From assembly GCA_024697285.1 (NCBI GenBank), contig JAILFY010000126.1, positions 1-42,591 of the forward strand: DNA of 42,591 nt, given 5' to 3'. The position numbers and the translations under genes were made by a program. The DNA is from Bacteroidaceae bacterium (GTDB lineage Bacteria > Bacteroidota > Bacteroidia > Bacteroidales > Bacteroidaceae). Positions 32,459 to 41,442 of this stretch are shown here, one piece after another; position 1 is the stretch's first letter; every line of letters begins with the position of its first letter. The notes beneath the pieces were generated by a model. It was not told the origin of the DNA. It saw only the letters and a list, made by a program, of their open reading frames with translations, and made no database searches.

Positions 32459-33388
32459 TTAGATGAGATACTGGCTACTGATGCTCTCGTTGTCCACCAC
32501 CCTTTGGATGGTCTGGGCCAACAGGTCGGCGATAGACAGTTGCTTGACCTTGGCGCAGCGGTTGCTGTAGGGAATGCTGTCGGTGAAGACCATCTCCACA
32601 AGTTTGCTGTTCTGCACCCGTTCGCTGGCAGGATCCGACATCACGCAGTGGCTGGCAATAGCACGAACGCTGTTTGCGCCGTTCTCCATGATAAGGTCTG
32701 CAGCCTTGGTGATTGTTCCGGCTGTGTCCACGATATCGTCTATCAGAACCACGTTGGCGTCTTTCACGTCACCGATGATCTGCATGGATGCAATCTCATT
32801 GGGGCGATTTCGGGTCTTGTTGCAGAGCACGAGCGGACAGCCTAAGTATTTGGAGTAGGCGCTGGCACGCTTACTACCACCTACGTCGGGAGCGGCTATC
32901 ACGAGATTGTCCAGGTTCAGGCTCTGAATGTAGGGGAGCATGACGCTGGAGGCATAGAGGTGGTCTACAGGAACATTGAAGAAACCCTGCTCCTGGTCGG
33001 CATGCAGGTCCATGGTGATGACACGCGTGATGCCAGCCACACTGAGCATATCTGCCACGAGTTTGGCACCGATGGCCACACGAGGTTTGTCCTTGCGGTC
33101 CTGACGTGCCCATCCGAAATAGGGAATAACGGCATTGATCGTGCGGGCCGAGGCGCGCTTGGCTGCATCGATCATCAGCAGCAACTCCATGAGGTTGTCG
33201 GTGTTGGGGAAGGTGGATTGCACAAGGAATACATCGCGACCACGTACGGTCTCGTCGTAGCATACGGTGAACTCACCATCGGCGAAACGCGTGATGTTGA
33301 TATTACCCATTTCAATGCCGAGGCTGACGCAGATTTTCTCTGTCAGATAACGGGTGGCAGTGCCCGAGAAGACGAGGAAGTTGTTCAT
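32459..33388 (-). CDS. prs: Ribose-phosphate pyrophosphokinase (PRPP synthetase)
   Basis: The 309-residue enzyme makes PRPP from ribose 5-phosphate and ATP. Motifs: FADGEFTVCYDETVRGRDVF, IPYFGWARQDRKDKPRVAIG, ITMDLHADQEQGFF, and the PRPP loop VVLIDDIVDTAGTITKAADL (about 213-232). Normal length. It lies tail-to-tail with hisB. PRPP feeds HisG, the pyr pathway and purine synthesis. No clear promoter appears in the 84-bp gap to the ThiE-like gene; the two may be co-transcribed. Confidence 0.98.
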   Translation of the reverse strand: MNNFLVFSGTATRYLTEKICVSLGIEMGNINITRFADGEFTVCYDETVRGRDVFLVQSTFPNTDNLMELLLMIDAAKRASARTINAVIPYFGWARQDRKDKPRVAIGAKLVADMLSVAGITRVITMDLHADQEQGFFNVPVDHLYASSVMLPYIQSLNLDNLVIAAPDVGGSKRASAYSKYLGCPLVLCNKTRNRPNEIASMQIIGDVKDANVVLIDDIVDTAGTITKAADLIMENGANSVRAIASHCVMSDPASERVQNSKLVEMVFTDSIPYSNRCAKVKQLSIADLLAQTIQRVVDNESISSQYLI

Positions 33389-33472
33389 GTTATGAACTGG
33401 CTTGGGGCCGTGTATAAAATTATGGTGAAAAGTTGGAAATGGTTGTTGATGTTCCGAGGGAGGAGAACTACC

Positions 33473-34081
33473 TTATCCTGCGGCTTTACGCAGTTTGCGG
33501 AAGTGGGTGATGATATCCTTGAAATCCAGACCAGAATGGATGTTGAAACGGGTCCAGAGGTCGCCCAGGATGACGGCACCGCCAAATCCATAGTCTGCCA
33601 GCAGAGGCAACGTCTCTGCATTGATACCTCCGGCAGCCATGACCTTGCGGTCGATGAGTCCTGCACGAGTGGCGTCGTGAAGTTCTTGGTGGGAGTAGGC
33701 GGCGTGGCGCTCGGGGTACGTGATGCTGTCGAACACCGGCGAGAGGAAGACGTAGTCCATGCCTTCGCGCCGGGAGCGCAGTTCTTCTATGCTATGCACC
33801 GAGCGGCTGAGCTGTCCTCGGTAGTTGCGCGGTGGCTCGGGGTTCGAGTCGGAGAGATGGATGCCTCGCAGCTGGAACTCCTCTTTCAGGTAGAAATGCT
33901 GGTGCACGACCACTTGATTATGCCATTCCGCAGGCAACAGGGTCAGCAAGCGTTCGCTGTAGATAGGCTCGCTGCCGGGTTTCCGCAGATGCATCATGTC
34001 CAGACCTTCTTCGAACAGTGCCTTGATAATCTTGTCTTCTTCAACGAAGAAGTCGGAAGTGGACAGAAGGATTAATTTCAT
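33473..34081 (-). CDS. Thiamine-phosphate synthase family protein (ThiE/TenI-like)
   Basis: A 202-residue TIM-barrel protein beginning MKLILLSTSDFFVEEDKIIK. It has GLDMMHLRKPG, GIHLSDSN, SRSVHSIEEL, DYVFLSPVFDSITYPER, KVMAAGGINAETLPLLADYG and FGGAVILGDLW, matching ThiE/TenI layout. No other thi genes are near, so whether it makes thiamine phosphate or is a TenI-type relative is open. I chose MKLILL at 34081; an upstream ATG (34135) would cross the promoter at 34105-34136. Confidence 0.85.
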   Translation of the reverse strand: MKLILLSTSDFFVEEDKIIKALFEEGLDMMHLRKPGSEPIYSERLLTLLPAEWHNQVVVHQHFYLKEEFQLRGIHLSDSNPEPPRNYRGQLSRSVHSIEELRSRREGMDYVFLSPVFDSITYPERHAAYSHQELHDATRAGLIDRKVMAAGGINAETLPLLADYGFGGAVILGDLWTRFNIHSGLDFKDIITHFRKLRKAAG

Positions 34082-34104
34082 GTCTCTTTTTGCTTTTCTG
34101 TGGG

Positions 34105-34136
34105 CAAAGGTATGGATTTTTGTTGACAAGAACAAA
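34105..34136 (-). promoter_or_regulatory. Promoter of the ThiE-like gene
   Basis: Minus-strand TACCTTTG (34105-34112) with TTTG (34133-34136) 20 bp upstream. The TTTG lies in the arm of the terminator hairpin of the preceding gene, so termination and initiation signals overlap. Confidence 0.85.
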
Positions 34137-34169
34137 GGAAAGCACGAAGATTTCGTACTTTCCTTTGTT
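34131..34169 (-). terminator. Terminator hairpin after the S41 protease gene
   Basis: AACAAAGGAAAG-C-ACGAA (34131-34148) pairs with TTCGT-A-CTTTCCTTTGTT (34152-34169) around a 3-nt loop, a 17-bp stem with one mismatch, 8 bp past the S41 stop. No strong T-run follows. Confidence 0.85.
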
Positions 34170-34176
34170 TCGGCTC

Positions 34177-37100
34177 TTATTTTCTGTTCATCATCAATTC
34201 CACGGCTCGCTCCAGCTGCAGGTCTCTGCCGTGAAGCAGGTCTCCGGGTTGGCTGATGATGAGGTGATCGGGTTCCAGTTGCTGGTTCTCCAGATAGTGG
34301 CCTCGGCGGTCGAGAGCACCCACCTGCGGAATGCCAAAGACAATATCATCTATGGTCTCCCACCAGACGGCCGTCATGGTGCCCGGGACGGGCGCTCCCA
34401 CGAGTTGTCCAATGCCCAGTTCTCGGTAGAGCCAGGGCGTGCCGTGGGCGTTGGAGTAGTTGTCCTCACAGATGAGCATACAGGAAGGTTTGTTCCACTT
34501 GTTGTAGGGGTCTTCGCCGATGAAACTCCCCCGAGGGGTATAGCGCACGGTGGCGGTGCCGCTGAGGAGGTCGCAGACATCATTGTGGAGCCATCCTCCG
34601 CCGTTGTGGCGGGTGTCCACGATGACGGCGTCGCGCACTCGGTTCTTGTCGGCAAGCAGTCGTCGATAGAGTTCATGGAAGCTATCGCCATTCATCTTCT
34701 CGATGTGCACGTAGGCCAGACGTCCATGCGAGAGGCTGTCCACGAGTCGCTCATTGCGGTCCACCCACCTGCGGTAGAGGGCATCGGCGTAGCTGGCACT
34801 GAGACGTACGGTGTAGTCCTTGGCCTTGCCCTTCTGATTCTGTATGGTCAGTCGGGTGTAGCGTCCGTCCTTGCCGCTGAGCAGGGGGTAGTAGTCTTCC
34901 TCCGCACGGACGGGTTGCCCATCGATGTGCGTGATGATAGAGCCAGCACCTACTCCGTGCTGTCGGGTGAGGGGCGATCCGGGAATGAGTTCGAGGATGC
35001 GCAGTCCGTCGCCCGTATAGCTGTCGTCGAGGAAGGCTCCCAGATCGGCAGTGGTCAGAGTGTTACCGGTTCCACTTTGCGGGCGGTAGCGGCAACCGGT
35101 GTGCGAGACGTTGAGTTCGCCCAGCATCTCGGAGCAGAGTTCGGCGAAGTCACGCGTGTTGCCCACATGCGGCAACTGACGGGCATAGCGCTCATGCAAC
35201 ATCTGCCAGTCGGCGCCATTCATGTCGGGGTCATAGAGTTTCTCGTGGGTCTGATGCCAGATGTGTTCGAAGGTTTGCTTGCGCCAACCTTGTGGATAGT
35301 CGTTGTGGAAGGCTTCGAAGTCAACATCACTGATTTTTCCCTCTTCCACCTGCAGCTTCCGGATACGTCCGCCAGCGGCGTAGTAAGCTGTCTTGCCATC
35401 CTTCGAGAGGTCGAAGGCGGTGAAGCTGACGCCAGTGGCCTTGATACTCGTGCTGCCTTTCTCCAGGTCGCGCAACCAGAGAGCGCTGCCATTGGGATAG
35501 TTGCTGGCGACATAGTAGAGTTGGGTGCCATCGGAATTCATCACGCAGTCTCCAATGTTGCTGCTGTTGTAGGTCAGCCTCACGGTGCGCAGTTCAAGAT
35601 CTGTGAAATCCAGCTCGGGGTTGGCGGCTTTGATACTGTCCTCCCGGGCCTTCTTCTCGTCGGCTTTCTTCTTGTCCTTGGCCTCCTTCTCGTCGGCCTT
35701 GCGCTTCTGCTCGTCGGACATCTTCTCGCGTTTCTTCTCGGCCTTCTCGCGTTTCTCTTTATCCTTTTTGTCGGTCTCTTCCTTGTCTTTGCTCTCGCGC
35801 TCCTTGCGTTCTTTCTCTGCTTCGTCGAAACGTTCGCGCTCCTCCTTGTTCATGCAGAACCGCTCGTAGCCCTCTATATTAAGAAAGGTGATATAAAGGT
35901 CGCTCTCTGCTCCCCAGGAACCGTGGCTGCGGTAGCCGGCGCGGTCGCTTTGGAAGATGATGGCCTTGCCACCCAGTGCCCAGCGGGGATTGCCTTCGCT
36001 GTAGCCGCTGTTGGTGAGGTTGACGATTTCGCCCTTGCCGTCGGCGGGTATAAGTGCTATGTCTTTGTTGTTCCATCCGCCCGTGCCGATATATTCCGAG
36101 AGGAGGTATTTCGAGTTGGGACTCCAGCTGAAGGATTGGTCGCCATCGCTGTAGGAGTACTGGTACTGGGGTGCCATGACACTGCGTATCTCTTTGTTCT
36201 TTGCATCCAGCACGCAGATTTCCTGGCGGTCGCGCAGGAAGGCAATCATCTTGCCGTCGGGCGAGTATTCGGGTTCGAAGCAGGTCTGGTCCTGCGGTGT
36301 GAGACGTTCTTCCGGTGTCAGTTCCGTGGCATAGGTGAAGAGTTTCTCGTTCTTCTGCTTGATGCTGATGCGGAAGAGGCCCCATCGTCCGTCACGCTCA
36401 CTGTCGTAGACCAGGCTGCGACCGTCCTCAGCAAAGGTGACATGGCGCTCCCGTGAGGGGGTGTCGGTGATTCTCACGGTCGTCTTGTAGTCCAAGCTGG
36501 TGACATAGACGTCGCCGCCCAGCACGAAAGCTATCTCCTTGCCTTTGGGGGAATGGGCGACTTGTGTGGCACCTCCGCTGAAGACGTGGTGCAGGGTTTC
36601 TTTCTCGTTGGTGTCCGCAATGATTCGTATATCCACCTTCTTAGGTTGCGAACCGGAACGCATGGTATAGAGTTCTCCGTCCCAGGAGAAGCACAGCATC
36701 CCATCGTCGCTGGCCGTGAGGTAGCGCACTGGCATATCTGTGAATTCCGTGAGTCGGCGGGCCTTGGCGTTGCCCTCGAGTTTCTGGCTCCACACGTTGA
36801 AGCAACCGCTGGCTTCAGAGAGCCAATAGAGGGTCTGAGTCTGGTGGACATATACGGGATTGCGATCCTCGCTGGCGGTGTGGGTGAGCTGCTGGTACAC
36901 GGGTGCAGCCGCAGGACGGGCCTTGCGGTCGGAAGTCATGTGCTGGGCGAAACTGAGTTGCCAGAGGTCACGGGCGATGGAACTGGTGTGGTGCTTGCGC
37001 AGCGGGTCTTCGTAGCCCTTGATGGCATCGTAGATGAGTGCTCCGCTGGGACCTATGGTCACATTGCCTGCCGAGATGTCGGAGACACGTTGTGGCCGGG

Positions 37101-37554
37101 AGCCCTCGCGTGTGCGTACCTTATATATATGTGTATAGGTATTGGAAGGGAACTGCATATTCTCGGCCGTGGGCAACCCTGTGGAGGTGAACAGCAATTC
37201 GTCGTCGCTGAGGAACACGAGTGGTGTCTCGGCTCCGGAACGTGTCGTCAGGCGGGTCAGTTCATCGCCCGCTGCTGTCATGATATAGAGGTCGAGGCTG
37301 CCTTCGCGCTCGCTGGCGAAGGCGATATGCTTGCCCGAGGGAGACCACACGGGCAGTCCGTCCCAGGCTGCATTGGAGGTGAGCTGACGCGCGTCGCCAC
37401 CAGAGGAGGGAACTGTGAAGAGGTTGCCTTTGTAGGCGAAGCAGATGGTCTGACCATCGGGAGAGATGGCGGAGGCACGCAGCCACAGGGGCGTCAGGGC
37501 ATAGGCGACAGGGGCGGCTGCGGCAAGAGCAATGGTAAGGAGGATTTTCTTCAT
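34177..37554 (-). CDS. Tricorn-like S41 family periplasmic protease
   Basis: The 1125-residue protein has a signal peptide (MKKILLTIALAAAAPVAYA). Beta-propeller repeats follow (PD40/TolB type, e.g. GKHIAFASEREGSLDLYIMT and FEPEYSPDGKMIAFL). A very charged Lys/Glu-rich insert of about 80 residues starts with EERERFDEAEKERKE and includes EKREKAEKKREK. Next come a second propeller, a PDZ domain (GVGAGSIITHIDGQPV) and an S41 core. The likely nucleophile is S1034 in CEDNYSNAHG, with VIVDTRHNGGGWLHND upstream of it. Tricorn-type enzymes degrade peptides; here the location would be periplasmic. The charged insert may form a coiled coil. Confidence 0.93.
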   Translation of the reverse strand: MKKILLTIALAAAAPVAYALTPLWLRASAISPDGQTICFAYKGNLFTVPSSGGDARQLTSNAAWDGLPVWSPSGKHIAFASEREGSLDLYIMTAAGDELTRLTTRSGAETPLVFLSDDELLFTSTGLPTAENMQFPSNTYTHIYKVRTREGSRPQRVSDISAGNVTIGPSGALIYDAIKGYEDPLRKHHTSSIARDLWQLSFAQHMTSDRKARPAAAPVYQQLTHTASEDRNPVYVHQTQTLYWLSEASGCFNVWSQKLEGNAKARRLTEFTDMPVRYLTASDDGMLCFSWDGELYTMRSGSQPKKVDIRIIADTNEKETLHHVFSGGATQVAHSPKGKEIAFVLGGDVYVTSLDYKTTVRITDTPSRERHVTFAEDGRSLVYDSERDGRWGLFRISIKQKNEKLFTYATELTPEERLTPQDQTCFEPEYSPDGKMIAFLRDRQEICVLDAKNKEIRSVMAPQYQYSYSDGDQSFSWSPNSKYLLSEYIGTGGWNNKDIALIPADGKGEIVNLTNSGYSEGNPRWALGGKAIIFQSDRAGYRSHGSWGAESDLYITFLNIEGYERFCMNKEERERFDEAEKERKERESKDKEETDKKDKEKREKAEKKREKMSDEQKRKADEKEAKDKKKADEKKAREDSIKAANPELDFTDLELRTVRLTYNSSNIGDCVMNSDGTQLYYVASNYPNGSALWLRDLEKGSTSIKATGVSFTAFDLSKDGKTAYYAAGGRIRKLQVEEGKISDVDFEAFHNDYPQGWRKQTFEHIWHQTHEKLYDPDMNGADWQMLHERYARQLPHVGNTRDFAELCSEMLGELNVSHTGCRYRPQSGTGNTLTTADLGAFLDDSYTGDGLRILELIPGSPLTRQHGVGAGSIITHIDGQPVRAEEDYYPLLSGKDGRYTRLTIQNQKGKAKDYTVRLSASYADALYRRWVDRNERLVDSLSHGRLAYVHIEKMNGDSFHELYRRLLADKNRVRDAVIVDTRHNGGGWLHNDVCDLLSGTATVRYTPRGSFIGEDPYNKWNKPSCMLICEDNYSNAHGTPWLYRELGIGQLVGAPVPGTMTAVWWETIDDIVFGIPQVGALDRRGHYLENQQLEPDHLIISQPGDLLHGRDLQLERAVELMMNRK

Positions 37555-37580
37555 GGGTCAGGGCTTTCTATGAAATAAAC

Positions 37581-37627
37581 AGAAAAGGCGGAATGGGGTG
37601 GTACGCTCCTCCCCTTCCGCCTTTTCT
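37581..37627 (-). terminator. Terminator between the M16 and S41 protease genes
   Basis: AGAAAAGGCGGAA (37581-37593) pairs perfectly with TTCCGCCTTTTCT (37615-37627), and GGGG/CCCC extends the stem inward. It is 11 bp past the M16 stop and 27 bp before the S41 start. Confidence 0.93.
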
Positions 37628-37637
37628 TATGTGCATA

Positions 37638-40547
37638 TTAGTATCCGAAGATTTCTTCGATGGACACGTGCTTGATGGGTCCCACCTGCAACAGTGCTGG
37701 CAGGTCGAGTTCTTTCTCGTTGCCCAGAATCATATAGCGACGGGGTTTCTGAGCCATGCGCTCGTTGGCGAAGCGAACGATATCGTCGAGAGTGAGGTTG
37801 GGAAGTTCGTTGTAGATCTTCTCGTTGATATCGTAGTCCACGCCGCGTTCCTGAGCGGCCATCCATGCGTTGAGGACTCCGAATCGGGTAGTGCGCTGGG
37901 CCGCCAACTGCTTCGTCAGACTCTGCTTGGCGATTTCGAAGGCGCTCTGGCTCTGCGGAATGCTGTCCAGAATCTGGTTGAAGGTGTGGATGCAGTCCAT
38001 CATCTTGTCGTTCTGCGAGACGATGTAGGTGAAACTGGTCTCGGGATGTCCCTTGCGGTCGGGGGCCTGGTCGTAGTAGGCGCTGGCGCTGTAGGCCAGT
38101 CCGCGGCTCTCTCGCAGTTCCTGGAATACGATTCCGTTCATACCTGCACCGAAGTATTCGTTGAACAGGGCTGCAGTGGGCATCGTATCGGGGTTCCAGG
38201 GGGTCTCGTCGTTGTTGAAAGCTACCATGTAGATATTCTTGGCATCGTAGGGAGCCAGCAGAATCTCTGTCTCGGGAGTGGACTGCTCTTGATATTCCTC
38301 GAAAGCGAGGGGGGCCTTCAGCTGTTCGGGCAACTGGTGTTCAGCGGTCAAGAGTTCCTGGAGGTCTTCGATGGAACGTGGTCCATAGTAAAGCACGGTA
38401 TGTTCGTAGGAGGTCAGTCCGTGCAGGATGTCTACGAGTTCCTGGGGATTGGTCTGGGCCAGCAGAGCTGCTGTGAGGATGTCGCGCTGGCTGTTGCGCG
38501 GGCCGTAGGTGCCATAGGCATTCAGCCTGCGGAAGCATTCCTGTTGTTCCAACTTGGCATCTTGCTGCGCCTTGGCCACATTAGTGACATAGGAGGCGTA
38601 GGCGGCACTGTCCACCTGTACGTTCTTCAGCACGTTTTCCAGCAGTGCCAGTGCCTCGGGCATATTCTCGTCCAGACCGGATAGGGTGATGGTGGTCTGA
38701 TAGTTGCCACTACCTATTCCGAAGGAGCAAGCCAGTCCGTAGAACTTCTGCTGAATCTGCTCGGCCGTGAGGCTGTCGGTGCCCAGGAGGTCGAGGTAAT
38801 CGCTGGCTGCATCTATGCGCTTGTCGGCAGCAGTGCCGAAGGGCAGACGGAAGACGAGGTAGAAGATGCCGTTCTCGTTATTATGCTTGTAGACAAGGGG
38901 CAACTTATGCTCGTTCCATTCTCCCAGAGTCAGATCCTGCTGGAAGTTTACGAACCGAGGCTGGATGGGTTCTACTTCGGTGTCCTGAATCTCCTTGACG
39001 AAGGCACTCATCTTGTCGCGGTTGGCGGGAATAGCAGTGATTTCGGGTTTGTCTATCTTCTTGATATTGGGGTCTTCGCCCTGGCGCTTGAATACGGTGA
39101 CGTAGTTATCGGAGAAATGTCTCTGGGCGAATCCTACGATGTCTTCTTTGGTGAGGGCTGCAATGCGGTCGATGCGTTCCACAGCGTCTTTCCATTCTAT
39201 GCCGTTGATGAAAGCGTCCTGGAACATAGAGGTACGGGCACGGTTGCTCTCCAGCGAACGCATCTCCCGAAGCTTCATATTGTTGATGATGGCAGGCAGG
39301 AGGTCTTCGGGGAAGTCACCACATTGGAGTTTGTTCATCTCTGCCAGCAGCAGTTCGCGTGCTTCCTCCAGTGTCTGTCCCTCGCGGGGTGCTCCGCCCA
39401 TGATGAAGATGCCGTAATCAGCCAGGGCTTCGTGACCAGCGTAGGCTCCGAGCATGGTCATCTTCTGGTTGATATCCAGGTCGATGAGTCCGGCACGACC
39501 GTTGCTCATCACTTCGCTGATGAGTGCCAGGGTGTCGGATACGCGGTCTTTGGCACCGGGGAACTGCCAGCCCATATACAGCATCTCTGCTTCCAGTCCC
39601 ACTACGGTGGTGTCCACGGGGGCGGTCAGCGCAGCCACCTCAGGGTATTCGGGTTGTTGGCAGTCGGGGTTGGGTTGCCAGTTGCCAAAGTATTTCTCAA
39701 TGATGGCAATGGTCTTCTCGGGGTCGAGATCACCAGCCATGCAGATGGCCACATTGTTGGGGCAATAGTAGTTCTTGAAATAGTTCTTGATATTGGTGAT
39801 GGAAGGGTTCTTCAGGTGTTCCTGGGTTCCGATGGTCGTCTGCGTGCCGTAGGGGTGATTAGGGAAGAGCTTATAGAGCAGGGCATTGAGCATCTTGTCG
39901 CCGTCCTCGCTGAGGTGGATATTGTACTCTTCGTACACAGCCTCCAACTCGGTGTGGAATCCGCGGATGACCATATTCTGGAAACGGTCTGCCTGGATGC
40001 GCGCCCAGTTCTCCACCTCGTTGGAGGGGATGTTCTCCACGTAGCAAGTGATGTCGAAGGAGGTGAAGGCATTGGTGCCGTCGGAGCCTACGAGGGCCAT
40101 CAGTTTGTCGTACTCATTGGGGATATTGTACTGTGCGGCCAGTTGGCTTACGCTGTCGATCTCGTGGTAAGCCTGGCGGCGTGCCTCGGGGTCTGTGAGC
40201 TGGCGATAGGCTTCGAAGCGCTGTTCAATCTCATCGAGCAGGGGGGCCTCAGCTGTGGAATCGGAGGTGCCGAATTGTTTGGTACCTTTGAACATCAGGT
40301 GCTCCAGGTAGTGGGCCAGTCCGGTGGTCTCGGCGGGGTCGTTGCGGGAACCGGTGCGTACGGCGATATTTGCCTGGATGCGCGGCTCGTCGCGATTCAC
40401 GGAAAGGTAGACTTTCAGTCCGTTCTTGAGGGTGTAGATGCGGGTTTGCATCGGGTCGCCCTTGACGGAGTCGTAGCCCTGATTGTCGCAACTGCTGAGG
40501 ACAACAAGGGCGGTCAGTACTGCGGTGAAGAGGAATTTCAGTTTCAT
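37638..40547 (-). CDS. M16 family zinc metalloprotease lipoprotein
   Basis: A 969-residue, two-half pitrilysin/insulinase-type protease. The N-terminus MKLKFLFTAVLTALVVLSSC is a lipoprotein signal with the lipobox cysteine at C20, so the mature protein should be membrane-anchored in the envelope. The zinc motif HxxEH is HYLEH at 79-83; the third ligand is probably a glutamate in FHTELEAVYEEYN (about 200-207). An extra helical stretch (about 100-150) lies between them. The second M16 half lacks HxxEH, as usual. It and the S41 protease downstream are both secreted peptidases. Confidence 0.95.
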   Translation of the reverse strand: MKLKFLFTAVLTALVVLSSCDNQGYDSVKGDPMQTRIYTLKNGLKVYLSVNRDEPRIQANIAVRTGSRNDPAETTGLAHYLEHLMFKGTKQFGTSDSTAEAPLLDEIEQRFEAYRQLTDPEARRQAYHEIDSVSQLAAQYNIPNEYDKLMALVGSDGTNAFTSFDITCYVENIPSNEVENWARIQADRFQNMVIRGFHTELEAVYEEYNIHLSEDGDKMLNALLYKLFPNHPYGTQTTIGTQEHLKNPSITNIKNYFKNYYCPNNVAICMAGDLDPEKTIAIIEKYFGNWQPNPDCQQPEYPEVAALTAPVDTTVVGLEAEMLYMGWQFPGAKDRVSDTLALISEVMSNGRAGLIDLDINQKMTMLGAYAGHEALADYGIFIMGGAPREGQTLEEARELLLAEMNKLQCGDFPEDLLPAIINNMKLREMRSLESNRARTSMFQDAFINGIEWKDAVERIDRIAALTKEDIVGFAQRHFSDNYVTVFKRQGEDPNIKKIDKPEITAIPANRDKMSAFVKEIQDTEVEPIQPRFVNFQQDLTLGEWNEHKLPLVYKHNNENGIFYLVFRLPFGTAADKRIDAASDYLDLLGTDSLTAEQIQQKFYGLACSFGIGSGNYQTTITLSGLDENMPEALALLENVLKNVQVDSAAYASYVTNVAKAQQDAKLEQQECFRRLNAYGTYGPRNSQRDILTAALLAQTNPQELVDILHGLTSYEHTVLYYGPRSIEDLQELLTAEHQLPEQLKAPLAFEEYQEQSTPETEILLAPYDAKNIYMVAFNNDETPWNPDTMPTAALFNEYFGAGMNGIVFQELRESRGLAYSASAYYDQAPDRKGHPETSFTYIVSQNDKMMDCIHTFNQILDSIPQSQSAFEIAKQSLTKQLAAQRTTRFGVLNAWMAAQERGVDYDINEKIYNELPNLTLDDIVRFANERMAQKPRRYMILGNEKELDLPALLQVGPIKHVSIEEIFGY

Positions 40548-40655
40548 TTTTTGTTGGTTTATTAGGGGTTTGTGGAGGAACGGAGAATCTTAGGAAGACC
40601 TAAGGGGGAATGGTAGTGCTCTGGGGTGGCAACAATTGCGGGATGCTTGCCGCGT

Positions 40656-41423
40656 TTAAGACATTTCGTGCTCCAGCCAGTCGTCGATGAGTCTGCGGGC
40701 TATGGAGGAGTGACCGGGAATAGCAGGCATATGGTCGCGGCGGTACCATCCGCCGGAAGAGAGTTCTTCGCGCTGGAGATGGATGTCTCCACCGGCATAA
40801 GTGGCGATGAAGCCGACCATGAGTCCACAGGGATAGGGCCAAGGTTGCGAACCGAAGTAGTGGATATCCTTGATCTCGAGCCCCGTTTCTTCTCGTACTT
40901 CGCGGCAAACGGCTTCTTCCAGCGTCTCGCCCGTCTCCACGAATCCTGCCACGAGGCCATAGTATGGCCGGCGGAAGTTGTTGGCGTGCACCAGCAGCAC
41001 CTCGTCGCCTCGAGTGACGCGAACGATGACGGCAGTGGCCAGCTGTGGCCACACCTCCTTGCCGCAGTTGGTGCAGCGCTTGGAGATTTCCGTGTGCAGT
41101 TTCATGGGAGCCCCACAGCAACCGCAGTACTTGGTATTCTGGTCCCAATAGATGAGCTCGGCCCCCTTGCCTGCCAGCGCATAGTGCTCGGCAGAGAGGA
41201 CATCGAAGGAGGCGCGCAGCGGCATCATCTCCAGTCCTGCAACGTCCACGACGGGGCGGTCCAGCCTGACGACGCCGACCTCCCCACCATCCATGTTCAG
41301 GGTGGTGACCCGGTTCCATGGCTGCAGGGCTACGGGCGGTTCGTCGTTAATGGGAAGAGAGAGGGTAGAGCCCTCTCTCCTTAATAGTATGTCGCCTGCA
41401 CAGAGGCAGACCCATATTGTCAT
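40656..41423 (-). CDS. nudC: NAD(+) diphosphatase NudC (Nudix hydrolase)
   Basis: A 255-residue Nudix enzyme that cleaves NADH, and in other bacteria removes NAD caps from RNA. The zinc ribbon has CGCCGAPMKLH and then CTNCG. The Nudix box is GFVETGETLEEAVCREVREE, continuing TGLEI, followed by the NudC-type SQPWPYPCGLMVGF. I chose the ATG at 41423 (MTIWVCLCAG), 19 bp after the upstream stop. An extension to 41456 would use TTG and overlap the previous gene by 14 bp. Confidence 0.95.
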   Translation of the reverse strand: MTIWVCLCAGDILLRREGSTLSLPINDEPPVALQPWNRVTTLNMDGGEVGVVRLDRPVVDVAGLEMMPLRASFDVLSAEHYALAGKGAELIYWDQNTKYCGCCGAPMKLHTEISKRCTNCGKEVWPQLATAVIVRVTRGDEVLLVHANNFRRPYYGLVAGFVETGETLEEAVCREVREETGLEIKDIHYFGSQPWPYPCGLMVGFIATYAGGDIHLQREELSSGGWYRRDHMPAIPGHSSIARRLIDDWLEHEMS

Positions 41424-41442
41424 AGTCGTCGAAGTTTGTCTG

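Noticed and set aside
34090-36456. 788-codon open frame on the plus strand
   Set aside because: Antisense shadow of the S41 protease gene, whose domains and signal peptide are clear. The antisense translation has no known motifs.
38883-40565. 560-codon open frame on the plus strand
   Set aside because: Antisense to the M16 protease gene with HYLEH and a lipoprotein signal.
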